Positions 26,486 through 36,080 of a stretch of DNA of 51,568 bases are shown in pieces. Source of the DNA: HGM04593 sp045588485. GTDB lineage: Bacteria > Bacteroidota > Bacteroidia > Bacteroidales > Bacteroidaceae. Each line of letters opens with the position of its first letter. Position 1 is the stretch's first letter. The notes beneath the pieces were generated by a model, which was given only the letters and a program-made list of their open reading frames with translations, had not been told where the DNA came from and did not search any database. The DNA is taken from assembly GCA_045588485.1 (NCBI GenBank), contig JAZNEI010000037.1, positions 1 through 51,568 of the forward strand. The letters are read 5' to 3'. Made by a program: the position numbers and the translations under genes.

Positions 26486-27123
26486 AAAAGCCTGCTATCA
26501 AATCAATACCTTATGAAGAGTTCAAGGACAACGAAACCCTTGAGGCTCTTATCGACGAGTTAAACAAAGAGCGTACAAATGTTATCGTAGGCAAGCTCGA
26601 CGACCTTATCAACTGGGGACGAAGCAACTCGCTGTGGTCGCTTACTTTTGCCACCAGCTGCTGCGGAATAGAGTTTATGGCAGTGGGAGCAGCCCGCTAC
26701 GATTTTGCCCGCTTCGGTTTTGAGGTCACACGTAACTCTCCCCGCCAGGCCGACCTCATCATGGTTGCCGGCACCATCACACACAAGATGGCTCCGGTAC
26801 TAAAGCGTCTTTACGACCAGATGGCCGAGCCTAAATATGTGGTTGCCGTAGGTGGTTGCGCCATCAGTGGCGGTCCTTTCAAGGGTTCGTACCACGTACT
26901 TAACGGTGTAGACAAGATACTGCCCGTCGACGTATATATCCCCGGATGTCCTCCGCGCCCCGAGGCCATGCTCTATGGTATGATGCAGTTGCAACGCAAG
27001 GTAAAGGTTGAGAATTTCTTTGGAGGCAAGAATCGCAAATACAGCCGCGACGAGATGCCCAAAGAGCCTATCATAGTAACCAATGCACCCATTTCCACAA
27101 CCGATAATAAAGAAGAAAAATGA
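26476..27123 (+). CDS. nuoB: NADH-quinone oxidoreductase subunit B
   Basis: NuoB carries the terminal iron-sulfur cluster N2, which passes electrons to quinone. The cluster ligands are visible in ATSCCGIEFM, VAVGGC and YIPGCPPRPE. The start at 26476 (MEMKKPAIKS, 215 residues) is chosen; an ATG at 26482 would give a 4-bp ATGA overlap with the nuoA stop, and one at 26455 would add 7 residues. A polar C-terminal tail follows FFGGKNRKYSRDE. The 3' end overlaps nuoCD by 4 bp. Confidence 0.94.
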   Translation: MEMKKPAIKSIPYEEFKDNETLEALIDELNKERTNVIVGKLDDLINWGRSNSLWSLTFATSCCGIEFMAVGAARYDFARFGFEVTRNSPRQADLIMVAGTITHKMAPVLKRLYDQMAEPKYVVAVGGCAISGGPFKGSYHVLNGVDKILPVDVYIPGCPPRPEAMLYGMMQLQRKVKVENFFGGKNRKYSRDEMPKEPIIVTNAPISTTDNKEEK

Positions 27124-28685
27124 CCCCTACATTCATAGATATAAAAGAGCTGCATCAGCAGATGAAAGAGCTGCACTCCAAGGGTATGGACTTTCTGCGC
27201 GACCTCATCGGTATCGACTGGGGCGAGGAGGGTCTTGGCGTAATATATCTGCTCGAGAACAGCACCACAAAGGAGAACAAGCAGTTTGCCGTACGTTGCA
27301 GCGACCGCGAAAAGCCTCAGATACCCACAGTGTGCGACATCTGGAAAGTAGCCGAGCTGTACGAGCGCGAGGTATACGACTTTTTCGGTATCAAGTTTAC
27401 AGGACACCCCGACCTGCGTCGTCTCTATCTTAGAAACGACTGGGTGGGACACCCTCTGCGCAAGGATTATGACGAGAGTGAGGCAATCAACCCTATTCGT
27501 TTAGAGAGCGAGGTCACCGAGGATGTTCAGCGTTCATACGAAATTGCCGAGGATGCCGAGATGGCCATTCTCGATAAACAGACAAACATAATTCACGGCG
27601 ACCAGTATATCATCAACATTGGTCCTCAGCACCCTGCCACACACGGAGTATTACGTTTCCGTCTGGCACTCGACGGCGAAGAGATACGCAAGATAGACAT
27701 CCGTTGCGGATACATACACCGAGGCATTGAGAAGATGAGCGAGAAGCTCACCTATCCACAGATTCTCGCACTCACCGACCGTCTCGATTATCTGAGTGCG
27801 CATCAGAATCGCCATGCATTGTGCATGTGCATCGAGAAAGCCATGGGGCTTGAAATAACCGACCGTACACAGTACATACGCACCATTATGGACGAGTTGC
27901 AGAGAATTGACTCGCACCTGCTCTTCCTCTCATGTGCAGCAATGGACCTTGGTGCCATCACCACATTCATCTACGGATTCCGCGACCGCGAGAAGATTCT
28001 TGACATATTCGAGGAGGTAACAGGAGGCCGTCTTATACAGAACTACAACACCATAGGCGGTGTACAGGCCGACATTACCCCCGGATTTGCACAGAAGGTA
28101 AAGGAGTACTGCAAATACCAGCGAGGAAAGATACAGGAGTACAACGACGTATTCACAAACAACGTAATCACCCGCAAGAGAATGATTGGTGTAGGACACC
28201 TCTCGCTTGAGGATGCAATATCATATGGTTGCACAGGAGGTACAGGACGTGCATCGGGCTGGGCCTGCGACGTTCGTAAACGCCACCCGTACGCCCTTTA
28301 CGACAAAGTAGATTTCAAAGAGATTATATACAAAAACGGCGACTGTTACGACCGTTTCCTGTTGCGTATTGACGAGATATTGGAGTCGATACATATAATA
28401 GAGCAACTTATTGATAATATCCCCGAGGGCGACTACAAAGTAAAGACCAAGCCCATCATACGCATTCCCGAAGGACAATACAGCGCCTCGGTCGAGGGTT
28501 CTCGCGGCGAGTTCGGCGTATTCATCGAGAGCCGCGGCGACAAATCGCCCTACCGTCTGAAATTCCGTCCGATGGGTTTGCCGCTTGTTGCCGCAATGCA
28601 CAAGATTCTAAAGGGTGCCAAAGTTGCCGACCTTATTGCCATTGGAGCGACACTCGACTACGTAATTCCCGATATTGACCGATAA
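27120..28685 (+). CDS. nuoCD: fused NADH-quinone oxidoreductase subunit C/D
   Basis: This 521-residue protein joins NuoC (about residues 1-125, ending LYLRNDWVGHPLRKDY) and NuoD (about 150-521, starting YIINIGPQHPATHGV). NuoD is the 49-kDa-type subunit that forms the quinone pocket with NuoB; HPATHG and LDRLDYLSAHQN are hallmark motifs. NuoC-D fusion is known from several phyla, including Bacteroidota and enterobacteria. The start overlaps nuoB by 4 bp (ATGA) and the stop is 15 bp before nuoH. Confidence 0.95.
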   Translation: MTPTFIDIKELHQQMKELHSKGMDFLRDLIGIDWGEEGLGVIYLLENSTTKENKQFAVRCSDREKPQIPTVCDIWKVAELYEREVYDFFGIKFTGHPDLRRLYLRNDWVGHPLRKDYDESEAINPIRLESEVTEDVQRSYEIAEDAEMAILDKQTNIIHGDQYIINIGPQHPATHGVLRFRLALDGEEIRKIDIRCGYIHRGIEKMSEKLTYPQILALTDRLDYLSAHQNRHALCMCIEKAMGLEITDRTQYIRTIMDELQRIDSHLLFLSCAAMDLGAITTFIYGFRDREKILDIFEEVTGGRLIQNYNTIGGVQADITPGFAQKVKEYCKYQRGKIQEYNDVFTNNVITRKRMIGVGHLSLEDAISYGCTGGTGRASGWACDVRKRHPYALYDKVDFKEIIYKNGDCYDRFLLRIDEILESIHIIEQLIDNIPEGDYKVKTKPIIRIPEGQYSASVEGSRGEFGVFIESRGDKSPYRLKFRPMGLPLVAAMHKILKGAKVADLIAIGATLDYVIPDIDR

Positions 28686-28700
28686 AAAACAGAAAGAGAT

Positions 28701-29777
28701 ATGTTAAGTTTCAGCGATATAACAACAGCAATAGACCAATTCCTACGTTCGGTGCTCCCCGACCAGGGTGCGCTCATTGTAGAGTGTATTCTTGTTGCCC
28801 TATGCGCAGTGCTGGCATACGTAATGCTGGCAATAGTAATGATTTTCATGGAGCGTAAAGTGTGTGCAGCCTTCCAATGCCGCCTTGGTCCCATGCGTGT
28901 AGGATATTGGGGACTGCTACAGGTGTTTGCCGACGTATTCAAGATGCTCATAAAAGAGATTATCAGCATCGACCGTTCCGATAAAGTACTGTACAATCTG
29001 GCACCATACCTTGTGGTTATGAGTTCGGTACTCACGTTCAGCTGTCTTCCCTTTGCATCGGGGCTTCAAGTACTCGATTTCAACATAGGAGTATTCTTCA
29101 TCATGGCAGCCTCATCATTTGGAGTACTTGGAATTCTGCTTGCAGGATGGAGCAGTAACAACAAATACTCTATGATTGGTGCCGTCCGCAGCGGAGCACA
29201 GATGATTAGCTATGAGTTGTCAATAGGACTCTGTATCCTGGTTATTGTAGTACTCAGCGGTACAATGCAGATAAGCGAGCTTGTCGAGATGCAGCGTGGC
29301 GGATGGTTCATCTTCCGTGGACATATCCCGGCATTCATCGCATTCATCATCTATCTTATCGCAGGTAATGCCGAGACCAATCGTGCCCCGTTCGACCTTC
29401 CCGAAGCCGAATCGGAGCTGACAGCCGGATTCCACACCGAATATTCAGGTATGCATTTTGGTTTCTTCTATGTTGCCGAGTTTATGAACCTCTTCATCGT
29501 TGCAGGTATCGCCACAACCCTGTTCTTGGGTGGTTGGGCACCCTTCTACATATCGGGATTAGATGCTTTCAACAGCATTATGGATTACATTCCCGGTATA
29601 GTTTGGTTCCTTGGCAAGACATTCTTTGTAATATGGATGCTTATGTGGGTACGTTGGACCTTCCCCCGCATGCGTATCGACCACGTTGTGTCGCTCGAGT
29701 GGAAGTACCTCATCCCAATAGGGCTTGTAAACCTGCTCATAATGACACTGTGCGTTGTAATGGGATGGACATTCTAA
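28701..29777 (+). CDS. nuoH: NADH-quinone oxidoreductase subunit H
   Basis: NuoH is the membrane subunit that links the quinone cavity to the proton-pumping arm. The 358-residue protein has about eight hydrophobic segments. It shows the conserved motifs MIFMERKVCAAFQCRLGPMRVG and ETNRAPFDLPEAESELTAGFHTEYSG (split here in the text because of length: ETNRAPFDLPEAE then ELTAGFHTEYSG). These acidic loops are essential in the family. Spacing to its neighbours is 15 and 25 bp. Confidence 0.96.
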   Translation: MLSFSDITTAIDQFLRSVLPDQGALIVECILVALCAVLAYVMLAIVMIFMERKVCAAFQCRLGPMRVGYWGLLQVFADVFKMLIKEIISIDRSDKVLYNLAPYLVVMSSVLTFSCLPFASGLQVLDFNIGVFFIMAASSFGVLGILLAGWSSNNKYSMIGAVRSGAQMISYELSIGLCILVIVVLSGTMQISELVEMQRGGWFIFRGHIPAFIAFIIYLIAGNAETNRAPFDLPEAESELTAGFHTEYSGMHFGFFYVAEFMNLFIVAGIATTLFLGGWAPFYISGLDAFNSIMDYIPGIVWFLGKTFFVIWMLMWVRWTFPRMRIDHVVSLEWKYLIPIGLVNLLIMTLCVVMGWTF

Positions 29778-29802
29778 GAGTTTTTTAAATTTATATGACG
29801 AA

Positions 29803-30249
29803 ATGAAACAGAGAAATACATATATAGGAAAGATACTCTTCTCGGTGTCATCATTGGCAACGGGACTGAAGACCACACTGAAGGAGTTCTTCACCCCTAA
29901 AGTGACAGAGCAATACCCCGAGAACCGCAAGACACAAAAGATTTCGGAGCGCCATCGCGCACGCCTTTATATGCCACTCGACGAGAATGGCAACAACAAG
30001 TGTATAGCCTGCGGATTGTGTGCCAACAACTGTCCCAACGGAACCATCACAATAAAGACAAAGATGGTCACCGACCCCGAGACAGGAAAAAGCAAAAAGG
30101 TACTCGAAGAGTACACCTACGACCTTGGTTGCTGCATGTTCTGCCAACTGTGCGTAAATGTATGCCCCAAGGATGCCATTGCCTTCAACAACGATTTTGA
30201 GAATGCTGTGTTCGACCGCAGCAAGCTCGTATTAAAGCTAAACAAATAA
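29803..30249 (+). CDS. nuoI: NADH-quinone oxidoreductase subunit I
   Basis: NuoI holds two 4Fe-4S clusters (N6a and N6b) that carry electrons towards NuoB. The 148-residue protein has the two ferredoxin motifs CIACGLCANNCPNG and CCMFCQLCVNVCPKD. In this organism it would be the entry point from an electron donor other than the missing NuoEFG module. It sits between nuoH and nuoJ. Confidence 0.95.
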   Translation: MKQRNTYIGKILFSVSSLATGLKTTLKEFFTPKVTEQYPENRKTQKISERHRARLYMPLDENGNNKCIACGLCANNCPNGTITIKTKMVTDPETGKSKKVLEEYTYDLGCCMFCQLCVNVCPKDAIAFNNDFENAVFDRSKLVLKLNK

Positions 30250-30257
30250 AAAGAGAT

Positions 30258-30767
30258 ATGGAACTTTCGACCAACCTATTGATATTCTCGGGACTCGCCC
30301 TGCTTATGATAGCCGCAGCCTTTGCAGCAGTAACGACAAGCAGAATAATGCGTGCAGTCACCTATTTGCTCTTTGTGCTCTTCGGTACTGCAGGTCTCTA
30401 TTTTATGGTACATTACACATTCCTGGGTGCGGTACAGATAATTGTCTATGCAGGAGGTATTGTGGTGCTCTTTATCTTTGCAGCCCTGCTCATTGGTAAA
30501 GGAACGATAGATGTCACCCACACCTCGAAGAAACGTTATTTTGCAGGTCTGCTTGCATCGCTGTCGGGAATGGGTATGGCATTGTACCTCATACACACAA
30601 CCAACTTCTTTACCGATAAGTTCACCACCGATGGTGTACCTATGAAAGTAGTGGGTACCGCACTTATGGGTACAGCTAAACACAATTATGTCCTCACATT
30701 CGAGGTTCTGAGTATTTTGCTACTTGCCTGTATGGTAGGTGCCATTATGATTGCACGAAAAAAATAA
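30258..30767 (+). CDS. nuoJ: NADH-quinone oxidoreductase subunit J
   Basis: NuoJ is a small membrane subunit between the pump modules. The 169-residue protein has five hydrophobic helices with the family motif FLGAVQIIVYAGGIVVLFIF. The gene starts 8 bp after nuoI and ends 5 bp before nuoK, consistent with one transcript. The length fits. Confidence 0.94.
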   Translation: MELSTNLLIFSGLALLMIAAAFAAVTTSRIMRAVTYLLFVLFGTAGLYFMVHYTFLGAVQIIVYAGGIVVLFIFAALLIGKGTIDVTHTSKKRYFAGLLASLSGMGMALYLIHTTNFFTDKFTTDGVPMKVVGTALMGTAKHNYVLTFEVLSILLLACMVGAIMIARKK

Positions 30768-30772
30768 GAGTT

Positions 30773-31084
30773 ATGATAGTACCAGCACATTTTTACCTTG
30801 CACTTGCCGCAGTGCTCTTCTTTATAGGAGTATTCGGTTTTTTCACAAGACGTAACCTTATATCGCTGCTCATAAGCACCGAGCTTATGCTAAACGCAGT
30901 AGATATAAACTTTGCAGTCTTTAACGCCTACTGTCATCCCGAACACTTAGAGGGATTCTTTTTCACGATGTTCGGAATTGGTGTGGCCGCAGCCGAAACA
31001 GCCGTTGCCATAGCCATAATCATCAATGTATTCCGCAACGCAAAGTCGATACATATTAAGAACATGAAGGAACTTAAACATTGA
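30773..31084 (+). CDS. nuoK: NADH-quinone oxidoreductase subunit K
   Basis: NuoK is a three-helix membrane subunit with key glutamates in the proton path. The 103-residue protein has GVFGFFTRRNLISLLISTELMLN (shown in parts: RRNLISLL, STELMLNA) and AAAETAVAIAI, which hold the two conserved Glu residues. It starts 5 bp after nuoJ and ends 7 bp before nuoL. Confidence 0.95.
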   Translation: MIVPAHFYLALAAVLFFIGVFGFFTRRNLISLLISTELMLNAVDINFAVFNAYCHPEHLEGFFFTMFGIGVAAAETAVAIAIIINVFRNAKSIHIKNMKELKH

Positions 31085-31091
31085 TTGCTCT

Positions 31092-33017
31092 ATGGACTAT
31101 ACAATACTTATATTAGCTTTGCCATTACTGAGTTTCCTTGTATTGGGACTTTTTGGAATGAAGATGCCACATAAGACAGCCGGAATCATAGGCACCCTGT
31201 CACTTGGTGCAGTTGCAGTACTGGCATATACCACAGCAGTGCTTTATTTCGGTGAGGGACGCGATGCATCGGGTCTTTTTGCCACGCTCATCCCCTACAA
31301 CTTCAAATGGTTGCCTTTGGGCGATACATTGAGTATAGACATGGGCATACAGCTCGACCCCATTTCGGTAATGATGCTCATAGTTATTTCGACAGTGAGC
31401 CTTATGGTACATATCTATTCGCTTGGATATATGAAAGGCGAACGCGGATTCCAGCGTTACTATGCCTACCTTTCACTGTTTACATTCTCGATGCTGGGCC
31501 TTGTTGTAGCCACCAACATTTTCCAGATGTATGTATTCTGGGAGCTTGTGGGAGTATCATCTTACCTTCTCATCGGCTTCTACTATACAAAGCCCGCAGC
31601 CATTGCCGCATCAAAGAAAGCATTTATCGTAACCCGTTTTGCCGACCTTTTCTTCCTCATAGGAATATTGTTGTACGGATACTATGCCGAGACATTCTCG
31701 TTCACTCCATCCGAGACAGCGCTTCTGGCAGCAGGAGGCATAATCCCCATTGCACTGGGCCTTATGTTCATTGGCGGTGCCGGTAAGAGTGCAATGTTCC
31801 CCCTGCATATATGGTTGCCCGATGCGATGGAGGGTCCTACCCCTGTATCGGCACTTATCCATGCAGCCACAATGGTTGTAGCCGGTGTCTACCTTGTAGC
31901 ACGAATGTTCCCCATCTTCACCGAATTTGCCCCCGAAGCGCTTCACATTGTAGCATACGTTGGTGCTTTCACAGCTCTATACGCAGCCATAGTAGCTTGC
32001 GTACAGACAGACATCAAGAGAGTACTCGCATTCTCAACAATATCGCAGATTGCATTTATGATGGTGGCTCTTGGCGTATGTACATCGTCCGACCCTCATG
32101 AGGGCGGCCTTGGATATATGGCATCAATGTTCCACCTCTTTACACACGCAATGTTCAAGGGTCTTCTTTTCTTGGGTGCAGGAGCAATCATACACGCAGT
32201 ACACAGCAACGAGAAGCGTCACATGGGTGGTCTGCGCAAATATATGCCCGTGACACATATAACATTCCTCATAGCATGTCTTGCCATTGCCGGCATACCC
32301 CCTTTCAGCGGATTCTTCAGCAAGGACGAGATTCTTGTAGCCTGCTACGAGTACTCTACAATGATGGGAGTGTTCATGAGCTTCGTAGCTGCCCTTACAG
32401 CATTCTATATGTTCCGTCTCTACTACCTCATATTCTGGGGCAAGAGCCACTACGAAGAGCAGTTGGCAGCCTACACTGCAGGCAAGAGCGACCATAAGCC
32501 GCACAAGCCCCATGAAGCACCTGCCACAATGACCGTACCCCTTATTATACTGGCGACAATAACAGTATTCTCGGGCTTTATTCCTTTTGGCGAGTTTGTC
32601 AGCAGCAACGGTCACGCCTACACTATCCACCTCAATTACACAGTGGCAGCTGTTAGCGTAACATTGGCACTTGCAGGCATAGCCCTTGCTACAATAATGT
32701 ACAAGAGTGGCGAAAGCAAACTGACAGTAGCCATCAACAAGAGTATGCGCGGACTCATCAGCGCAGCATACCACCGTTTTTATATGGACGAGTTATGGCT
32801 CTTTATTACAAAGAAGATAATATTCAACTGCATAAGCCGCCCCATTGCCTGGTTCGACCGTCACATAATAGACGGCACAATGGACCTTATGGCAACCATA
32901 ACACAAAAGCTTGGCAACTTTATACGTCCCATGCAGAGTGGCAACGTACAGAGCTACAACGTATGGTTCCTAAGCGGCGCACTGCTTATTATCCTCATAC
33001 TCATATATTTCGCATAA
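31092..33017 (+). CDS. nuoL: NADH-quinone oxidoreductase subunit L
   Basis: NuoL is the distal antiporter-like pump subunit of complex I. The 641-residue protein has many hydrophobic helices. Hallmarks are WELVGVSSYLLIGFYY, the pumping motif GGAGKSAMFPLHIWLPDAME and HAATMVVAGVYLVAR. A His-rich loop (DHKPHKPHEAP) precedes the C-terminal lateral helix. It is followed after 24 bp by nuoM. Length and order fit a complete functional gene. Confidence 0.96.
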   Translation: MDYTILILALPLLSFLVLGLFGMKMPHKTAGIIGTLSLGAVAVLAYTTAVLYFGEGRDASGLFATLIPYNFKWLPLGDTLSIDMGIQLDPISVMMLIVISTVSLMVHIYSLGYMKGERGFQRYYAYLSLFTFSMLGLVVATNIFQMYVFWELVGVSSYLLIGFYYTKPAAIAASKKAFIVTRFADLFFLIGILLYGYYAETFSFTPSETALLAAGGIIPIALGLMFIGGAGKSAMFPLHIWLPDAMEGPTPVSALIHAATMVVAGVYLVARMFPIFTEFAPEALHIVAYVGAFTALYAAIVACVQTDIKRVLAFSTISQIAFMMVALGVCTSSDPHEGGLGYMASMFHLFTHAMFKGLLFLGAGAIIHAVHSNEKRHMGGLRKYMPVTHITFLIACLAIAGIPPFSGFFSKDEILVACYEYSTMMGVFMSFVAALTAFYMFRLYYLIFWGKSHYEEQLAAYTAGKSDHKPHKPHEAPATMTVPLIILATITVFSGFIPFGEFVSSNGHAYTIHLNYTVAAVSVTLALAGIALATIMYKSGESKLTVAINKSMRGLISAAYHRFYMDELWLFITKKIIFNCISRPIAWFDRHIIDGTMDLMATITQKLGNFIRPMQSGNVQSYNVWFLSGALLIILILIYFA

Positions 33018-33041
33018 CATACACGCAAGAATTATAATACA

Positions 33042-34526
33042 ATGAATATCCTTAATCTATTTGTAGTTATTCCACTGGTAATGCTTTTGGCGTTGTGGCT
33101 ATGCAACGGTATGAAGCAGATACGTACAGTGATGGTGGTGGGTTCGACGCTGCTTTTGGCCTTGTCGGTATATCTCACCGTCGATTTCATCGCTCTGCGC
33201 AGTGCAGGCGAACAGGCAGCCCAGCTCTATGTCGACTCTTGGTGCTGGTATCCTGCCCTTAACATCAAATACTCAATAGGTGTCGACGGTGTATCGGTAG
33301 CAATGATACTTCTCTCGTCGATAATAGTGTTTACCGGTACATTCGCATCGTGGAACATCAAGCCCCAATCGAAGGAGTTTTTCCTTTGGTACGTGCTTCT
33401 GTCACTCGGTGTTTACGGTTTCTTCATCACCACCGACCTTTTTGCAATGTTCATGTTCTACGAGACAGCCCTTATTCCCATGTACCTGCTTATCGGAGTG
33501 TGGGGAAGCGGTCGCAAGGAGTACTCGGCAATGAAGCTTACGCTTATGCTTATGGGAGGTTCGGCATTCCTGCTTATGGGTATCCTTGGTATCTACTACG
33601 GCAGCGGAGCAACCACTATGAACATACACGAGATTGCCGAGTTGGATAACATTCCCGTTGCAATGCAGTATATCTTCTTCCCCCTCACCTTCATAGGTTT
33701 CGGAGTCTTGGGTGCCCTGTTCCCATTCCACACATGGAGTCCCGACGGTCACGCAAGTGCCCCCACCTCGGTATCTATGCTTCACGCAGGAGTGCTTATG
33801 AAGCTCGGAGGATACGGCTGCTTCCGCATAGCAATGTATCTTATGCCTCAGGCAGCCAATGACCTCGCCTGGATATTCATTATCCTCACTACCATAAGCG
33901 TTGTTTACGGTGCCCTCAGCGCCATCAGTCAGACCGACCTTAAGTACATCAATGCCTACTCATCGGTGAGCCACTGTGGTCTTGTACTCTTTGCACTCTT
34001 AATGATGACACAGACCTCGTGCACAGGTGCCATCCTTCAGATGCTCTCGCACGGTCTTATGACAGCCCTCTTCTTTGCCCTCATAGGTATGATATACGGT
34101 CGCACACACACACGCGACATACGTCAGATGCAGGGACTTATGAAGATTATGCCTTTCCTTGCTGTGGGATATGTTATTGCAGGACTTGCCAATCTTGGCT
34201 TGCCGGGATTCAGCGGATTCATAGCCGAGATGACAATTTTCGTAGGCTCGTTCATGGTAGACGACACATTCCACCGCACTGTTACCATAATAGCCTGCAC
34301 AAGTATTGTTATCACAGCAGTTTACATTCTGCGTGTTGTGGGCAAGATACTTTATGGCGAGCCACAGAACGAGGAGCACAAACGCCTCACCGATGCAACC
34401 TGGGACGAGCGCTTCACTGTTATATGCCTTATAATTTGTGTTGCCGGTCTTGGAATTGCCCCTCTGTGGGTAAGCAACCTCATCAACGATGGTGTTGGAG
34501 ATATAATTACGAACCTAATTCCTTAA
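33042..34526 (+). CDS. nuoM: NADH-quinone oxidoreductase subunit M
   Basis: NuoM is an antiporter-like pump subunit. The 494-residue protein has 13-14 hydrophobic segments with the motifs FYETALIPMYLLIGVWG, GALFPFHTWSPDGHASAPT and MLHAGVLMKLGGYG. The conserved Lys and Glu residues of the channel are present in these. It sits between nuoL and nuoN with gaps of 24 and 7 bp. Confidence 0.96.
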   Translation: MNILNLFVVIPLVMLLALWLCNGMKQIRTVMVVGSTLLLALSVYLTVDFIALRSAGEQAAQLYVDSWCWYPALNIKYSIGVDGVSVAMILLSSIIVFTGTFASWNIKPQSKEFFLWYVLLSLGVYGFFITTDLFAMFMFYETALIPMYLLIGVWGSGRKEYSAMKLTLMLMGGSAFLLMGILGIYYGSGATTMNIHEIAELDNIPVAMQYIFFPLTFIGFGVLGALFPFHTWSPDGHASAPTSVSMLHAGVLMKLGGYGCFRIAMYLMPQAANDLAWIFIILTTISVVYGALSAISQTDLKYINAYSSVSHCGLVLFALLMMTQTSCTGAILQMLSHGLMTALFFALIGMIYGRTHTRDIRQMQGLMKIMPFLAVGYVIAGLANLGLPGFSGFIAEMTIFVGSFMVDDTFHRTVTIIACTSIVITAVYILRVVGKILYGEPQNEEHKRLTDATWDERFTVICLIICVAGLGIAPLWVSNLINDGVGDIITNLIP

Positions 34527-34533
34527 GAAAGAT

Positions 34534-35964
34534 ATGAATTACTTAGAATTCTTCTCGATGCTTCCCGAAATATGTCTTTTAGGCATTTTCGTAGTGATAT
34601 TCATCTTCGACCTTATTCTTCCCACAGGACACGCACGACACTACTTTCACTCATTCGTGTGCCTGCTTATGCCCATATCAATATATGCTTGTCTTATAAG
34701 CTGTGGAGAGGAGCAGACACTCTTCGGAGGAATGTACTACAGCAACAGTATGATAGCCTTTGTAAAGGCAATACTGTCGTTTGGTAGCACCATAGTTCTT
34801 TTGCAGTCGCACCACTGGCTGAAACACACCTCGAACACATTCTACAAGCAAGGTGAGTTCTATATACTTTTGCTCAGCACCCTTGTCGGAATGTTCTTCA
34901 TGCTCAGTGCACGTCATTTCCTGTTGTTCTTCATCGGCATGGAGCTTGCATCGCTTCCTCTTGCCTGCCTTGTGGCATTCGACAAATACCGTCACCACTC
35001 GGCCGAAGCAGGAATAAAATACATTCTCAGCTCGATGTTTGCTTCGGCTGTCATGCTGTACGGTATTTCGTTCCTATATGGCACAACCGGAACGCTCTAC
35101 TTCGAGGATATGGTTGCTGGCATTAACGGCTCGGCTATGCAGATATTTGCAATGGTACTTTTCTTTGCAGGCCTCGGATTCAAGATTTCACTTGTTCCGT
35201 TCCACCTGTGGACTGCCGACAGCTATCAGGGTGCCCCAACCGTTGTAACAGCCTACCTCTCGGTTATATCAAAGGGAGCAGCAGTGTTCACCCTTTTTGT
35301 AATCCTTACCAAAGTGTTTGCGCCTATGACCGGCGAGTGGCAGCTAATGCTCTATATAATGACAGTTGCCAGCATCACCATTGCCAACCTCTTTGCCATC
35401 AAGCAGAATAATCTTAAACGCTTTATGGCATTCAGCAGTATTTCGCAGGCCGGTTACATCATGCTTGCAGTAATAAGCGGCAGCCTGCAGGGAATGACAG
35501 CAATGGTATTCTACGTAATAGTATATATTGTAGCCAACCTTGCCGTATTCGGCATCATAGAGGTCCTAGAGCAGCATAACGACCGTGTAGAACTCACACG
35601 CGACCACTGCAAAGGGCTTTACAAGACCAACCCTAAACTCTCGTTCCTTATGACGCTGGCACTCTTCTCACTTGCAGGAATACCTCCCTTTGCAGGTTTC
35701 TTCAGCAAGTTCTTCGTATTCATGAGCGCATTCGAGGCAGGCTTCCTTGTATTGGTATTCATCGCCCTAATAAACACAGTAATATCACTTTATTACTACC
35801 TGCTTATTGTCAAGGCAATGTATATCGAGACAAGCGAAACACCTATCCCAACATTAAAGAGCGACAACTTTGCCCGCACAAGCCTCGTTATATGCCTTAT
35901 AGGTATAGTACTACTTGGTATCTGCAGCGTTGTTTATACTAATATCGACAAATTGGCTTTCTAA
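34534..35964 (+). CDS. nuoN: NADH-quinone oxidoreductase subunit N
   Basis: NuoN is the third antiporter-like pump subunit. The 476-residue protein has multiple hydrophobic helices and the family motifs FIGMELASLPLACLVAF, KISLVPFHLWTADSYQGAPT and SSISQAGYIMLAV. It is the last gene of the nuo operon, and a perfect 16-bp terminator hairpin follows 20 bp after the stop. No nuoE, nuoF or nuoG is present anywhere in the locus. Confidence 0.96.
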   Translation: MNYLEFFSMLPEICLLGIFVVIFIFDLILPTGHARHYFHSFVCLLMPISIYACLISCGEEQTLFGGMYYSNSMIAFVKAILSFGSTIVLLQSHHWLKHTSNTFYKQGEFYILLLSTLVGMFFMLSARHFLLFFIGMELASLPLACLVAFDKYRHHSAEAGIKYILSSMFASAVMLYGISFLYGTTGTLYFEDMVAGINGSAMQIFAMVLFFAGLGFKISLVPFHLWTADSYQGAPTVVTAYLSVISKGAAVFTLFVILTKVFAPMTGEWQLMLYIMTVASITIANLFAIKQNNLKRFMAFSSISQAGYIMLAVISGSLQGMTAMVFYVIVYIVANLAVFGIIEVLEQHNDRVELTRDHCKGLYKTNPKLSFLMTLALFSLAGIPPFAGFFSKFFVFMSAFEAGFLVLVFIALINTVISLYYYLLIVKAMYIETSETPIPTLKSDNFARTSLVICLIGIVLLGICSVVYTNIDKLAF

Positions 35965-35984
35965 AATAGCAAGGATTGATACAT

Positions 35985-36023
35985 AAAACGGGGTGCGTCA
36001 AGAAGAATGACGCACCCCGTTTT
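35985..36023 (+). terminator. perfect 16-bp terminator hairpin of the nuo operon
   Basis: AAAACGGGGTGCGTCA (35985-36000) pairs perfectly with TGACGCACCCCGTTTT (36008-36023) around AGAAGAA. Its short T run and position just past the nuoN stop mark it as the operon's rho-independent terminator. Confidence 0.85.
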
Positions 36024-36054
36024 ATATGATTACGACCAAATTAGACGCTGCGGC

Positions 36055-36073
36055 GGGCGATTAGAAATCGCCC
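36055..36073. repeat. REP-like palindrome, copy 1
   Basis: GGGCGATT (36055-36062) and AATCGCCC (36066-36073) pair around AGA, followed by CTACA. It is inverted relative to copies 2, 3 and 5 (CCTACA lies to the right). Confidence 0.75.
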
Positions 36074-36080
36074 CTACAAG

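Noticed and set aside
31611..32774. Cys/His-rich open frames opposite nuoL
   Set aside because: Frames on the reverse strand of membrane protein genes are often long and Cys/Tyr-rich; the nuo genes explain this DNA fully.
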